A DNA stretch of 64,000 nt from Haemophilus parahaemolyticus (GCF_018373095.1 NZ_JAHAHT010000002.1:15280-79279); one strand, 5' to 3'. Shown: positions 47,716-57,749, numbered from the stretch's first letter. Notes: generated from the letters alone by a model not told the origin. Numbers and translations are program-made.

Positions 47716-48951
47716 ATGAAAAAAGGTTTTCTGATTTTGCCACTTACCGCAAGTATTTTGACCGCTTGTTCGTCTAATTCGCCAGCACCTGTAGTAAATG
47801 CTTCAGGTAATAGCGAACTCTCACCAGGAGTAATGCAACCTGTGGTGGGTACAAGAGCAAGTAATAATATGGGCTGGCAAGCGGCAGATATTCAACCTGT
47901 GAATATGCCAAGCACAATGAATAGTCCGGCGGTTTCGACATCAAGTTATCAATCAACAGCGGTGCAAAACCCTGTTATTCAACGACCTACTCAATCACAA
48001 ACCACAACTAAAGTAGTGAAAAAAAACAAAACGGTTGAGAAAAAAGTCGATCAAAACTTTGAAGTTCCACGCGATGCGAACAACGCCCCTATTTACAGCC
48101 AGATCAAAAAAGGCTTTTATGATGGCTCTACTTATACTGTTCGCAAAGGCGACACCATGTTTTTAATTGCTTATGTAGTCGGTAAAGATGTTAAAGAGAT
48201 CGCGGCACTCAACAATATGAGAGAGCCATATCAATTGACTGTTGGGCAAAAACTCAAAACAGGTAAATCGGGCATAGAGACTATTACAGTAGAAGAAACT
48301 GTATCTGTGCCATCTCAACCTAAAGTGACTTATCAACAAGGACCAAATGGCACTATGTATTCATCAGAGGGAGAAATTACAGGTCCTGTCAAAGCCAGCG
48401 TAGGAGCGGTCCCCCCAACAAATCAAAAAATTCAATCATCTATTGAAAAAGCTGCAAAAAATACTGCTATCGTTGCAACGGCAGCAAGTCCTGCACAGAT
48501 CAAAGCAACAGAGCAACAGATACAAGTGCAAACAAGTGCTGTCCCAACAAAAGCAAATAGTACCGTAGCTCTAGATTCGGCAATTAAATGGCAATTACCG
48601 ACTAATGGACGCATCATTCAAGGGTTCTCAAACTCTGATGGTGGTAATAAAGGGATTGATATTGCAGGTCAAAAAGGACAAGATATTCGAGCTGCCGCAG
48701 CAGGTAAAGTTGTTTATGCTGGCAATGCCCTTGAAGGCTACGGTAACTTAATTATCATCAAACATAACGATGATTTTTTAAGTGCTTATGCTCATAATGA
48801 CCGTATTTTGGTAAGTGAACAAGATAATGTGAAAGCTGGTCAAAAAATTGCAACAATGGGTAGTACAGGTACTAGTTCAAACAAACTTCATTTTGAAATT
48901 CGCTATAAAGGCAAATCAATTGATCCAACTCATTATTTGCCAAATCAATAA
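47716..48951 (+). CDS. nlpD: Murein hydrolase activator NlpD
   Basis: A 411-residue outer-membrane lipoprotein (LTACS, Cys18). One LysM domain sits at about 140-185 (YTVRKGDTMFLIAY to LTVGQKLK), and the C-terminal LytM/M23 fold spans about 295-405 (GIDIAGQKGQDIRAAAAGKVVYAG, LHFEIRYKGKSIDP). The first zinc ligand is lost as in other NlpD proteins (NKGIDIAG), so it activates amidase AmiC rather than cutting. The ATG at 47716 follows AAGGA. Confidence 0.93.
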   Translation: MKKGFLILPLTASILTACSSNSPAPVVNASGNSELSPGVMQPVVGTRASNNMGWQAADIQPVNMPSTMNSPAVSTSSYQSTAVQNPVIQRPTQSQTTTKVVKKNKTVEKKVDQNFEVPRDANNAPIYSQIKKGFYDGSTYTVRKGDTMFLIAYVVGKDVKEIAALNNMREPYQLTVGQKLKTGKSGIETITVEETVSVPSQPKVTYQQGPNGTMYSSEGEITGPVKASVGAVPPTNQKIQSSIEKAAKNTAIVATAASPAQIKATEQQIQVQTSAVPTKANSTVALDSAIKWQLPTNGRIIQGFSNSDGGNKGIDIAGQKGQDIRAAAAGKVVYAGNALEGYGNLIIIKHNDDFLSAYAHNDRILVSEQDNVKAGQKIATMGSTGTSSNKLHFEIRYKGKSIDPTHYLPNQ

Positions 48952-48979
48952 TCTCTTATAAGTATCCTTTATATACCTC

Positions 48980-49016
48980 AAATGACCATAAATTCCATCT
49001 GTTTTATGGTCATTTC
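48980..49016 (+). terminator. Intrinsic terminator after nlpD
   Basis: AAATGACCATAAA / TTTTATGGTCATTT with a 9-base loop. It is nearly symmetrical and works for either strand. Confidence 0.75.
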
Positions 49017-49117
49017 TATATAAATTTTACCTAATTCATCATCAAAACTTTTTAGTTGTGAGTATCTGCTTTTTTTTGTAAAATACTGTACTTATTTTCA
49101 CGTCTTATTTCATTTTT

Positions 49118-50332
49118 ATGCTGAAAAATAAAAAAATTCTGGTTGGTATCACAGGCGGCATTGCTGCTTATAAAAGCATTGAATTGATTCGTCATTTCAA
49201 AAATGCGAATGCAGACGTGCGTGTGGTGTTAACCCCTGCAGCAGAAGCCTTTGTGACACCTTTAACTCTACAAGCGATTTCAGGTAATGCAGTTTCTACC
49301 TCGTTGTTAGACCCGCAAGCGGAACTTGCGATGGGGCATATTGAGTTGGCGAAATGGGCGGATCTGATCGTGATTGCTCCTGCTTCGGCAGATTTTATTG
49401 CTCGCCTTCGTATAGGAATGGGCAATGACTTACTTTCAACTCTTTGCCTTGCGACAGCTTCTCCGATTTGGCTCGCCCCTGCAATGAACCAACAGATGTT
49501 CAAACAAACGGCAGTGCAAGAAAATTTAGCAGTGTTGGCAGAACGTGGCGTACAAATGATTGGTCCGAACAGCGGCTTTCAGGCTTGCGGTGATATTGGA
49601 AAAGGGAGAATGTCTGAACCAAACGAGATTTTTCAAATTGTTTGCGACCATTTTACACAGACACAAGATTTAGCCGATTTCAGCATCACCATTACCGCAG
49701 GTCCAACCCAAGAGGCAATCGATCCTGTGCGTTACATCAGCAATCACAGCTCGGGCAAAATGGGCTTTGCGATTGCCGATGCTTTGGCGAAACGCGGGGC
49801 GAAAGTAACTCTGATTGCAGGTCCTGTAAATTTAGCAACCCCGAAAAATGTGGCTCGCATTGATGTACTTTCTGCCCAAGAAATGGCGGAACAAGCGGTC
49901 AAATTTGCCGAACAATCTGCGATTTTTATCGGTTGCGCAGCAGTGGCGGATTATCGTGTAGCGGAAGTGGCAACGCATAAAATCAAGAAAACCGCAGATA
50001 GCAATGAATTGACGCTAAAACTCGTAAAAAACCCCGATATTATCGCAACAGTGGCAAATTTGACAGAAAATCGCCCGTTCGTAGTAGGCTTTGCTGCTGA
50101 AACGCAAAACGTGGCGGAATATGCCAAAAGTAAATTGCAACGCAAAAACTTAGATCTGATTTGTGCTAACGATGTTTCTGGCGGGAAAGTGTTCGGGCAA
50201 GAACAAAACGCCCTGCAGCTTTTTTGGCAAAATGGAGAGAAAATCTTACCGCTTGCAGAGAAAGGCAAATTAGCCAAAGCGTTGGTTGAAGAAATTATCC
50301 AGTTGTATAATAAGAAAAAGGACAAAGAATGA
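49118..50332 (+). CDS. coaBC: Bifunctional phosphopantothenoylcysteine decarboxylase/synthase
   Basis: A 404-residue fusion. CoaC (about 1-185) has [11 protein letters not shown] and [17 protein letters not shown] with its active cysteine. CoaB (about 186-404) has [24 protein letters not shown] and the lysine-loop ICANDVSGG. Two steps of coenzyme A synthesis. It overlaps dut by 4 bases, the order of E. coli. Confidence 0.95.
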   Translation: MLKNKKILVGITGGIAAYKSIELIRHFKNANADVRVVLTPAAEAFVTPLTLQAISGNAVSTSLLDPQAELAMGHIELAKWADLIVIAPASADFIARLRIGMGNDLLSTLCLATASPIWLAPAMNQQMFKQTAVQENLAVLAERGVQMIGPNSGFQACGDIGKGRMSEPNEIFQIVCDHFTQTQDLADFSITITAGPTQEAIDPVRYISNHSSGKMGFAIADALAKRGAKVTLIAGPVNLATPKNVARIDVLSAQEMAEQAVKFAEQSAIFIGCAAVADYRVAEVATHKIKKTADSNELTLKLVKNPDIIATVANLTENRPFVVGFAAETQNVAEYAKSKLQRKNLDLICANDVSGGKVFGQEQNALQLFWQNGEKILPLAEKGKLAKALVEEIIQLYNKKKDKE

Positions 50333-50784
50333 AACAAATTGATTTAAAAATTTTAGATAGCCGTATCGGTTCTGAATTTCCACTGCCAGCCTATGCAACT
50401 GAAGGCTCGGCAGGCTTAGATTTACGTGCGTTAATTGAAGCACCAATGACGGTTGAAGCTAAGCAAACCGTACTAATTCCAACAGGGATCTCAATTTATA
50501 TTGCAGATCCAAGTTTAGCTGCTGTCATTTTACCTCGCTCAGGCTTAGGACATAAAAACGGCATTGTATTAGGGAATTTGGTAGGCTTGATTGATAGCGA
50601 CTACCAAGGTCCGTTAATGGTTTCACTTTGGAACAGAAGCGATAAACCATTCACTATTGAAGTGGGCGACCGCATTGCACAGTTGGTATTTATGCCTGTA
50701 GTGCAAGCGAGTTTCAACATCGTCAAAAATTTTGAACAAACCGAACGCGGCGAAGGCGGTTTCGGGCATTCTGGTAAACAATAA
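50329..50784 (+). CDS. dut: Deoxyuridine triphosphatase
   Basis: A 151-residue trimeric enzyme that cleaves dUTP to dUMP. All five motifs are visible, including [33 protein letters not shown] and the C-terminal [10 protein letters not shown]. It overlaps coaBC and precedes slmA. Confidence 0.96.
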   Translation: MKQIDLKILDSRIGSEFPLPAYATEGSAGLDLRALIEAPMTVEAKQTVLIPTGISIYIADPSLAAVILPRSGLGHKNGIVLGNLVGLIDSDYQGPLMVSLWNRSDKPFTIEVGDRIAQLVFMPVVQASFNIVKNFEQTERGEGGFGHSGKQ

Positions 50785-50827
50785 TATCATCGCACGCTCT
50801 TATCAAACGTTTTATTAGGGAAAATTT

Positions 50828-51436
50828 ATGTCAACGCCACAAGTCAAAATGCCGAAAAAAACTAAAGAAGAACGCCAACAACAGGTATTGGAAACGCTAA
50901 TTAGCGAGCTTAATTCTGAAGGCGGTATGCAACGTGTAACCACTGAACGATTAGCGAAAGCGGTTGGTGTGTCAGAAGGGGCGTTGTATCGCTATTTCCC
51001 AAGCAAAGCGAAAATGTTTGAAGCCTTGATTGAGAAAATCGAACAAACATTGAACAGCTATGTCGTAGCAAGTAAACGCCGTGAAAATAGCACAGAGGCG
51101 ATTATTAAATCAATCATCTATTCTGTGATTGAGTTTGCACGCAAAAACCCAGGCGTTACTCGTATTCTCACAGGACATGCTTTGATGTTTGAAGATGATG
51201 CATTAAAAGCTCGCATCGCTAAATTTTTCTATAGCCTAGAGATGCAATTTACCAATATTTTGCAAATGAGCAAACTCAATAATGGCAAAGCCTTTGATAA
51301 TGAGCGTGCATTAGCCGCTTACTTAGTAAATTTTTGCGAAGGACAATTTTTACGCCTTGTTCGCTCAAATTTTAACTCCTCTCAATATCAACCTTTTGAA
51401 AAGCAATGGGTGATGCTCAAACCACTTTTTGAATAA
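50828..51436 (+). CDS. slmA: Nucleoid occlusion factor SlmA
   Basis: A 202-residue TetR-fold protein that blocks FtsZ ring formation over DNA. The helix-turn-helix is [34 protein letters not shown] near 40-73. The coaBC-dut-slmA order is conserved across gammaproteobacteria. AGGGAAAA precedes the start. Confidence 0.95.
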   Translation: MSTPQVKMPKKTKEERQQQVLETLISELNSEGGMQRVTTERLAKAVGVSEGALYRYFPSKAKMFEALIEKIEQTLNSYVVASKRRENSTEAIIKSIIYSVIEFARKNPGVTRILTGHALMFEDDALKARIAKFFYSLEMQFTNILQMSKLNNGKAFDNERALAAYLVNFCEGQFLRLVRSNFNSSQYQPFEKQWVMLKPLFE

Positions 51437-51445
51437 GGAAAGACA

Positions 51446-51664
51446 ATGATTATTCCTTGGCAAGAACTGGAAGAAGAGACGCTTTATAACGTACTCGACT
51501 CCTTTATTTTACGCGAAGGCACAGATTACGGTTTTCGTGAACTTTCATTGGATGAAAAACGCGAACGCCTGTTAGCACAACTAAAAGCAGATAAAGTGGT
51601 GATTGTGTGGTCAGAATTACACGAAAGCCTTGATATTAAAGACAAAAAATCGTTTTTAGGCTAA
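51446..51664 (+). CDS. yheU: YheU family protein
   Basis: A 72-residue acidic protein of the UPF0270 family, recognised from IIPWQELEEETLYNVLDSFILREGTDYG. Function is unknown. It follows slmA by 9 bases and has an AAGGA ribosome site. In E. coli it also lies near crp. Confidence 0.9.
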   Translation: MIIPWQELEEETLYNVLDSFILREGTDYGFRELSLDEKRERLLAQLKADKVVIVWSELHESLDIKDKKSFLG

Positions 51665-51802
51665 ATATCGCTTATGTTACAATAGCGATCTTACCCTCAT
51701 AAAGAGTTAGTTTTAACTGGGGAAAGCCCTCTAAAAAAGGTTTTAAAATGGGCAAGGAAGCTCGCTCTCACAACATAATTTACCATTCTAAAAGGACTTT
51801 TT

Positions 51803-52495
51803 ATGCAAGATATGACACTGAGTACACCGCCGATTGAGGATTTAACTCCTGCACCATCTATCCACGATCCTGTGGTGGAATGGTTCTTAACGCAATGCCA
51901 CGTACATCGCTACCCTGCGAAATACACGCTTATCCACGCAGGCGAAAAAGCGGAATCACTTTATTACATCGTGAGTGGCTCGGTGTCTGTTTTTGTTAAA
52001 GATGACGAGCATAAAGAGATGCTTTTAACCAACCTCGGGCAAGGCGAATTTTTGGGCGAAATCAGCCTATTTGAAGAAAAACAGCAAACTCGCACCGCTT
52101 GGGTAAAAACCAAAGAAACTTGCGAAATCGCTGAAATTTCATACAAACGTTTCAAACAGATTGTGCACATCAACCCTGAAATTTTGATGTATCTTTCAGC
52201 TCAAATGGCACGACGTTTACGTCAAACATCAAGCCAAGTGAGTAATCTGGCGTTCTTAGATGTAGCGGGAAGAATTGCACAAACCTTGATGAACCTAGCT
52301 CGCCAACCTGATGCGATGACTCACCCAGAAGGCATGCAAATTAAAATTACCCGCCAAGAGATTGGACAAATGGTCGGCTGTTCACGCGAAACTGTTGGGC
52401 GTACTCTGAAAATGCTGGAAGACGATGAGATGATTTCTGCCCACGGTAAAACGATTGTGGTATTTCACAAGCAGCTGCAAAAAATAATGGGATAA
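51803..52495 (+). CDS. crp: cAMP receptor protein CRP
   Basis: A 230-residue global regulator. The cAMP pocket [20 protein letters not shown] lies in the N-terminal cyclic-nucleotide domain, and the DNA-recognition helix is [15 protein letters not shown] near 192-206. The N-terminal tail before the core domain is about 20 residues longer than in E. coli, as in Haemophilus CRP. The natural competence regulon of the family depends on CRP, fitting comF here. Confidence 0.95.
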   Translation: MQDMTLSTPPIEDLTPAPSIHDPVVEWFLTQCHVHRYPAKYTLIHAGEKAESLYYIVSGSVSVFVKDDEHKEMLLTNLGQGEFLGEISLFEEKQQTRTAWVKTKETCEIAEISYKRFKQIVHINPEILMYLSAQMARRLRQTSSQVSNLAFLDVAGRIAQTLMNLARQPDAMTHPEGMQIKITRQEIGQMVGCSRETVGRTLKMLEDDEMISAHGKTIVVFHKQLQKIMG

Positions 52496-52601
52496 AATAT
52501 GCTATCTCTCAAAATAATTTCTCTGCTTTTACTTCTGCCACAAGCGGTTAATTTTGAAAGTTACTTTAGCAACAGTATGAAGTGTGAGTATAGCGAGTAA
52601 A

Positions 52602-52628
52602 TCTCCCCCTCTTTGCTAAAGAGGGGAT
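52602..52628. repeat. Dispersed CTCTTTGCTAAAG hairpin
   Basis: TCCCCCTCTTTGCTAAAGAGGGGA, then TTTTT. It can serve as the crp terminator and resembles the repeat at 18771. Confidence 0.6.
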
Positions 52629-52658
52629 TTTTGTAAATATAACATAGTAGACAAGTTG

Positions 52659-53630
52659 CTATACTTCCAAGCTAATCGCATCCTTAATTTTTTTCAAAGC
52701 TGCATTTTCTAACTGACGTACACGCTCAGCTGAAATACCATATTTTTCCGCCAAATCATGCAATGTAAGCTTATTCTCATCCAACCAACGGGTTTTGATA
52801 ATATCCTGACTACGCTCATCTAAAGTGGATAGTGCATACACCAATTTAGCCGTCGCTTCACCAGTGTACTCAGCATCTTCCAAATCATCAGCGAAATTTG
52901 AGCTGTTATCTTCTAAATACATTGAAGGAGTGTAAGCCTCATCATCATCTTCGCCAACAGGAAGATCAAAACCAAGATCTTGCCCAGTCATTCGAGATTC
53001 CATTTCACGAACTTCATCTTCAGACACGCCTAGATCTGCTGCTACCTTTTTGATCTCTTCTTCATTAAACCACGCCAAGCGATTTTTATTTTTACGCAAA
53101 TTGAAAAAGAGTTTACGTTGAGCCTTCGTAGTCGCTACTTTTACAATACGCCAGTTTTTCAACACATATTCATGAATTTCTGCTTTTACCCAATGCACGG
53201 CAAAAGAGACCAAGCGTACACCCACATTTGGATCGAAACGTTTTACTGCTTTCATCAAGCCAATATTGCCTTCTTGGATTAAATCGGCCAATGGCAATCC
53301 ATAACCCAGATAGCTGCGAGCGATATGAATTACAAAACGCATATGCGATAAAATTAGCTGTTTTGCCGCCTCAACATCTTCATCATAGTAATAACGCTCA
53401 GCTAATTCTTTTTCTTGCTCTGCAGATAAAATCGGATATTGATTCGCCATACGGATGTAGCTATCTAAATTGCCCGTTGTGACTGGTATTCCCCCCGAAA
53501 GTAAGGCTGGGTGCATTGCTTCAGCTTTCTCTTCGCTTTCAGCAGCCAATTCTGCCTCATCAATTCCTTCTGGCTCAACTGATTCGGGTTCAATCACTTC
53601 TGCATCATCAATATCATCAAATTTCTTCAT
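52659..53630 (-). CDS. rpoH: Heat-shock sigma factor RpoH (sigma-32)
   Basis: A 323-residue sigma factor, about 40 residues longer than E. coli RpoH because of a strongly acidic N-terminal extension (residues 1-40, mostly Asp, Glu, Ala). The sigma-2 region has [19 protein letters not shown], then the RpoH box [12 protein letters not shown], and region 4 ends [30 protein letters not shown] lies 6 bases before this ATG, which supports the extended start. ssrA diverges from it 79 bases away. Confidence 0.92.
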   Translation of the reverse strand: MKKFDDIDDAEVIEPESVEPEGIDEAELAAESEEKAEAMHPALLSGGIPVTTGNLDSYIRMANQYPILSAEQEKELAERYYYDEDVEAAKQLILSHMRFVIHIARSYLGYGLPLADLIQEGNIGLMKAVKRFDPNVGVRLVSFAVHWVKAEIHEYVLKNWRIVKVATTKAQRKLFFNLRKNKNRLAWFNEEEIKKVAADLGVSEDEVREMESRMTGQDLGFDLPVGEDDDEAYTPSMYLEDNSSNFADDLEDAEYTGEATAKLVYALSTLDERSQDIIKTRWLDENKLTLHDLAEKYGISAERVRQLENAALKKIKDAISLEV

Positions 53631-53666
53631 CTTCTTCCTTATGATTTGCGTTGTTTTGCAAAAAAG

Positions 53667-53696
53667 TTTACAGATCATACCGCTTTCTGCTAAAAT
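53667..53696 (+). promoter_or_regulatory. Likely ssrA promoter
   Basis: TTTACA (-35, 53667) and TAAAAT (-10, 53691) are 18 bases apart and end 13 bases before the mature 5' end of tmRNA. Confidence 0.55.
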
Positions 53697-53709
53697 CGCA
53701 AAACTTTTT

Positions 53710-54076
53710 GGGGCTGATTCTGGATTCGACGGGATTAGCGAAGCCCAAGGTGCACGTCGAGGTGCGGTAGGCCTCGTAAACAAACCGCAAAAAAATAGTC
53801 GCAAACGACGAACAATTTGCTTTAGCAGCTTAATAACCTGCCTTAAAGCCTTATCGCCTCAGCTTCCGCTCGTAAGACGAGGATAACGATAAGTCATCCA
53901 AAACGAGATCGTGTTGAAGCCACCGTTTGAGGATCGAAGCACTAAATTAAATCAAACTAGTTTATTCTTTGCGTGTCTGTCCGCTGGGGATAAGCGAAAT
54001 TAAAGACGAGACTAAACGTGTAGTACTGAAGGTAGAGTAATTTCGGACGGGGGTTCAAATCCCCCCAGCTCCACCA
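53710..54076 (+). ncRNA. ssrA: Transfer-messenger RNA (tmRNA)
   Basis: A 367-base tmRNA that rescues stalled ribosomes. The 5' end GGGGCTGATTCTGGATTCGA pairs with the 3' acceptor end. The tRNA-like arm GGGGGTTCAAATCCCCCC and the terminal CCACCA are visible. The tag frame at 53801-53833 begins with the GCA resume codon and encodes [10 protein letters not shown] before two stops. The 3' end is the usual integration target for mobile elements, and an integrase gene follows here. Confidence 0.97.
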
Positions 54077-54110
54077 AGTCCAATTCCAAACAAGTTTTAT
54101 AAAGTCCGAT

Positions 54111-54146
54111 AAAGCCTTGGCGCATAACACTCCAAGGCTTTTTTAT
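54111..54146 (+). terminator. Intrinsic terminator after ssrA
   Basis: AAAGCCTTGG-cgcataacact-CCAAGGCTTTTTTA. The stem is strong. It may have been brought by the element, which begins at the end of ssrA. Confidence 0.8.
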
Positions 54147-54191
54147 TGTCCTATTTAATCCTATCTATTCCGACCTAATCCAACGATTTTA

Positions 54192-54239
54192 GTAACATCG
54201 ATAGTAACACTATGATAAAATAACTTAGGTCGATGTTAC
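54192..54239. repeat. Inverted arm-type repeats before the integrase
   Basis: GTAACATCGA at 54192-54201 is inverted at 54230-54239 as TCGATGTTAC, and a third partial copy AGTAACAC sits between them. Candidate integrase arm-binding or regulatory sites. Confidence 0.5.
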
Positions 54240-54313
54240 TACAAGCATTAAGAGTCTTATGCTACAAGGCTTTTACCGCTTTTTATATTTCTTAAATGAC
54301 AGGTGATTCAGCT

Positions 54314-55567
54314 ATGCCAAGAACAACAAAATCTTTAACGAACACCGAAATAGACAGAGCAAAGCCTGCCGAAAAGGAATACAACCTTGCAGATGGGAGT
54401 GGGCTATTCTTAAGAGTTAAAACTAATGGCTCTAAATTATGGATTTTTAACTATTACCATCCTTCCACTAAAAAACGTAAAAATATCAGTTTAGGTATTT
54501 ATCCTGAATTGTCGCTTGCTCAAGCTCGTAAAATAAGAGATGAATATCGCTCATTACTAGCCCAAAATATTGATCCTGCCGAATATCGAGCTAATCAACT
54601 ACAAGCAAAACAAGACGAGCTAAACAACACATTTGAAGCCGTCGCTTGGCAATGGTTTGAACATCGCAAAACTCGCAAGAATTTCTCTGAGGGCTATGCA
54701 AAAGATGTCAAAAGCCTGATTGAACGTATTTTATTACCGCATTTTGATAAATTACCGATTACTCAAGTTACTGCACCTTTAGCCTTGAAAGCATTTAAGA
54801 CACTTCAAGATAAAGGCACGTTAGAAACGCTTAGACGTTCTATTCAAAAGTTGAATGAGATTATGGATTTTGCTTTGCACCGCAACATTATTTCGCATAA
54901 TCCCACAGCCAATCTTTCGAAAGAATTTGATAATCCTACAGTTGAACACTTTAAAACGATCCGTCCAGAAGATCTGCCTGAATTTCTGATGACCTTAAAC
55001 CGTGCTCAAATTAAGCTACAAACACGTTATCTTATTTTATGGCAACTACTGACCATGACACGCCCTAACGAGGCGGCTATGGCTCGTTATGAAGATATTG
55101 ATGAGAAATCTAAGATTTGGACAATCTATATTCAAAAAGGGATTAAGCAAGATGAGCGTGGTCGAGAACATAAAATTACCCTTTCTCGCCAAGCAATGGC
55201 ACTTCTAAAGGAAATTAAAAAATTGAGTGGTGGTAAAGAATATCTTTTTCCAAGTGAAAGAAATCCAAAATCGCATACCAACACGCAAACCGCTAATGCT
55301 GCGATTAAACGTATGGGCTATCACGGAAAACTCGTTGCTCACGGATTAAGGAGCATTGCCAGTACTTACCTGAATGAACAAGGTCATAACAAAGATATGA
55401 TTGAAGTGGCGTTATCTCATATCAATCAAGATCGCATTCATACCGCATACAACCGAAGTGATTACCTTAAACAGCGTTTTACTATACTACAAGCGTGGGC
55501 AGATTTTATCGATCAATGCTCACATGAAACTATTCCGCAGTATCATTTAAAAGTTGTTAATGCGTAA
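54314..55567 (+). CDS. Tyrosine site-specific integrase (P4-like, DUF4102)
   Basis: A 417-residue integrase. Residues 1-95 are the DUF4102-type arm-binding domain (LADGSGLFLRVKTNGSKLWIF), then the core-binding domain and a catalytic domain with Arg250 (TRPNEA), His343-x-x-Arg346 (HGLRS), His369 (ALSHI) and Tyr379 (AYNRSDY). It points away from ssrA and most likely recombines at its 3' end. The ATG at 54314 is chosen because it gives the family's N-terminus. The coding region appears intact. Confidence 0.92.
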   Translation: MPRTTKSLTNTEIDRAKPAEKEYNLADGSGLFLRVKTNGSKLWIFNYYHPSTKKRKNISLGIYPELSLAQARKIRDEYRSLLAQNIDPAEYRANQLQAKQDELNNTFEAVAWQWFEHRKTRKNFSEGYAKDVKSLIERILLPHFDKLPITQVTAPLALKAFKTLQDKGTLETLRRSIQKLNEIMDFALHRNIISHNPTANLSKEFDNPTVEHFKTIRPEDLPEFLMTLNRAQIKLQTRYLILWQLLTMTRPNEAAMARYEDIDEKSKIWTIYIQKGIKQDERGREHKITLSRQAMALLKEIKKLSGGKEYLFPSERNPKSHTNTQTANAAIKRMGYHGKLVAHGLRSIASTYLNEQGHNKDMIEVALSHINQDRIHTAYNRSDYLKQRFTILQAWADFIDQCSHETIPQYHLKVVNA

Positions 55568-55748
55568 TCTGCTGAATACTAAAAAACCACAATTTCTCTA
55601 CGAATTAGCAACCGATTTTCGTAAATCCTGTTCACGTTACTTGCAAGATTTTTTCGCCATATTTCAACAACGATTAAATTGCGAATTTTGGCTCATTTTG
55701 TGGTAAGAAATTGAGTGGTGAATACTCAAATTCATTATGTAATTTAAC

Positions 55749-55790
55749 GAGAGAAAGCAATTATAAGATTGATAATTGCCTTCTCTCTTT
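55749..55790. terminator. Convergent terminator between int and rep-like gene
   Basis: GAGAGAAAGCAATTAT / ATAATTGCCTTCTCTC around a short loop, followed by TTT. Confidence 0.75.
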
Positions 55791-55861
55791 TGCGATGTTT
55801 ACCTATAGAAAATCAAATTTTACTAAAATTGACTGCACTCAGGCCCAAGATTTTATATAGT

Positions 55862-57118
55862 TCAATTTACCCACACTTTTTGAAATTTACCTCTTTTTCC
55901 TTTTATCCAGCGGAATTTTTTCCGCGTAATAATTAATGATTTAATTTTAGATGTAGATATATTCAATTTTTCGGATAATGCTTCCAGCCTTCTTCTATCT
56001 AGCTTTTCCGCACAATCACAAAATTGATGTGGTGATTTTTCATACAAATAAACCGCTTCAAGAATACTCATTTTTTCATCAGGAATAATAATCTTACTTG
56101 TTCTTTTATAGGAATATTCCACTTCTTTTTTCAATTTATTCAAATAATGAGATCGCTTGTAATTGCCTATCTGAATATGATCATCTTTTTTCTCATCCAT
56201 TGGTGTCGCAAGTTCATTATGTAACTTCTCGTTCGTAATGTGTTTGTTATTTTCAGCTCTGCTCTCCTTCAAGGCATCTTTAAAGATATAATTCCGATAA
56301 CGGCGTGGCTTATTATCTTGAGTATGATCATAGTGAACGGATAAACCAACGTTTAACCAAGAAAAGGGATCTATGGTTTCTTCAAACTCTTTCTCTCTTG
56401 GTTTAGTAATGTAAGCAATAATTCTCAAGAGATCATAGTAAGTATTAATCCATTGGGTATTAGATTGTTCTTGATAGCCAATTTTTGACAGTTGCACTCT
56501 TATTGCTTCATTAGTATTGAATCTAATATCCTTTCCAATATTTGAATAATTAAAGTTTTTATCAAACAAAATGATAGCATGCCCATGAGTGTTAATTCTG
56601 TTATCTTGTTCAGCACATCTACAATCTAGTAATAAAAACAATCCAAGATGATGAACCAATGAAGCATAAAGAAGATTTATATTTTCTTTAATCTCTTCAA
56701 AAGATTGATAAGTGGATGCAGCAATCACATTTTCAGGAGAAAGCGTGCAGAAAACAGCTTTAAAATCATCTAGCTTATAAGATAATTTGGCTTTATTTCG
56801 CGCAACCCACTGAATCAAGGAATTATCTTTGCTGGGAATGAAACCTGATAATAAATCAAGAATACGAGGGTTCTTGATAATCAATTTGAAACTAGCTATC
56901 ACTTCTTTTTGTAATTTCAATAATTTTTCATTGTAACAAGGTGTACAAGTTAAGAACACACATTTAGATGTAGCCGAAAATACTCTCCCCATTGTTTTTC
57001 CCGAACCTAAATAAGTGCCGCATTTACCTTGCTTTTCTAAGAAAAGTCTTGCTAATGCTTGAGATTGAGTATCAAGCATTGGTAGTGTATTAATCATTAA
57101 TTCAACTAGTTTTGACAT
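55862..57118 (-). CDS. Putative HUH-type replication initiator of the integrative element
   Basis: A 418-residue protein, not named with certainty. The N-terminal part has cysteines C33, C53, C58 and C61 (KCVFLTCTPC), a zinc-finger-like arrangement. THGHAIILF at 177-185 has an H-x-H pair like the HUH metal motif, and LRIIAYITK at 231-239 gives a Y-x-x-K like the nicking tyrosine motif. Such a layout occurs in rolling-circle Rep proteins of plasmids and satellites. The C-terminal third is basic. A broken AlpA-like gene lies just upstream on the same strand, and iteron-like repeats follow beyond that. Confidence 0.55.
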   Translation of the reverse strand: MSKLVELMINTLPMLDTQSQALARLFLEKQGKCGTYLGSGKTMGRVFSATSKCVFLTCTPCYNEKLLKLQKEVIASFKLIIKNPRILDLLSGFIPSKDNSLIQWVARNKAKLSYKLDDFKAVFCTLSPENVIAASTYQSFEEIKENINLLYASLVHHLGLFLLLDCRCAEQDNRINTHGHAIILFDKNFNYSNIGKDIRFNTNEAIRVQLSKIGYQEQSNTQWINTYYDLLRIIAYITKPREKEFEETIDPFSWLNVGLSVHYDHTQDNKPRRYRNYIFKDALKESRAENNKHITNEKLHNELATPMDEKKDDHIQIGNYKRSHYLNKLKKEVEYSYKRTSKIIIPDEKMSILEAVYLYEKSPHQFCDCAEKLDRRRLEALSEKLNISTSKIKSLIITRKKFRWIKGKRGKFQKVWVN

Positions 57119-57127
57119 AGTATCTCC

Positions 57128-57340
57128 TTATTTAGATCTACGATGTACCATATTTAAAATAAAAGTATTAATTTCACTTTCTAAATAACCTACAGAATTT
57201 GCACCAATAGAGAGCGGCTTAGGAAAGTCATTTCTATATCTTTTCGATTTTTTATTCTGCCAGTCATAGAATGTACTTTTAGAAATACTGAGCTTTTGAA
57301 TAACCTATTTTGGTCTAAGGAGTTTAATTTTATCGTTCAT
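57128..57340 (-). pseudogene. AlpA-like excisionase/regulator with an amber stop at codon 12
   Basis: A 71-codon frame with an AGAGGAA ribosome site and MNDKIKLLRPK, then TAG (57305-57307), then VIQKLSISKSTFYDWQNKK and FPKPLSIGANSVGYLESEI. The whole looks like the AlpA/MerR-like helix-turn-helix that controls excision in P4-like elements, where a Glu or Gln would be expected at the stop. The downstream reading frame is otherwise open. It precedes the rep-like gene by 9 bases. Confidence 0.72.
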
Positions 57341-57749
57341 TTTATTCCTCTTAAAAATTTAATAAACAATGAAAATAGGCTACACCACAAAAATGAAACG
57401 ATCAACATAAAAGAAAGCATAAGAAAAGTGTTATTTAAGTGAAAATAAATAAAAGATTAAATTAACAATAATAAAAAAAATACAAATTACTAACAAGAAA
57501 GAAATATTCAAGCCAAGGAAAAATATTTATTTTTTTACTTTATATTTACAAGCTTAATAGTTGTTATAAATAGTATTTATGCCCAAAATAAAAATACACT
57601 TTAAGAGAAGAGGAAAGAAAAAATTACAAGGCTTACAATATCATTCAAGGAAATTCAACATGCTCTAAGCGCTCTCTTTATTGGATAAAAAATCATTTTT
57701 AAAATAAAGAAAACAATCTTGTCACACTGTTTTATGCTGTTTTTTTAAA

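Noticed and set aside
52500..52601. 33-codon frame after crp with a hydrophobic start (MLSLKIISLLLLLPQ)
   Set aside because: It has no ribosome site, contains an uptake word in the middle and overlaps the crp stop region. It is probably chance.
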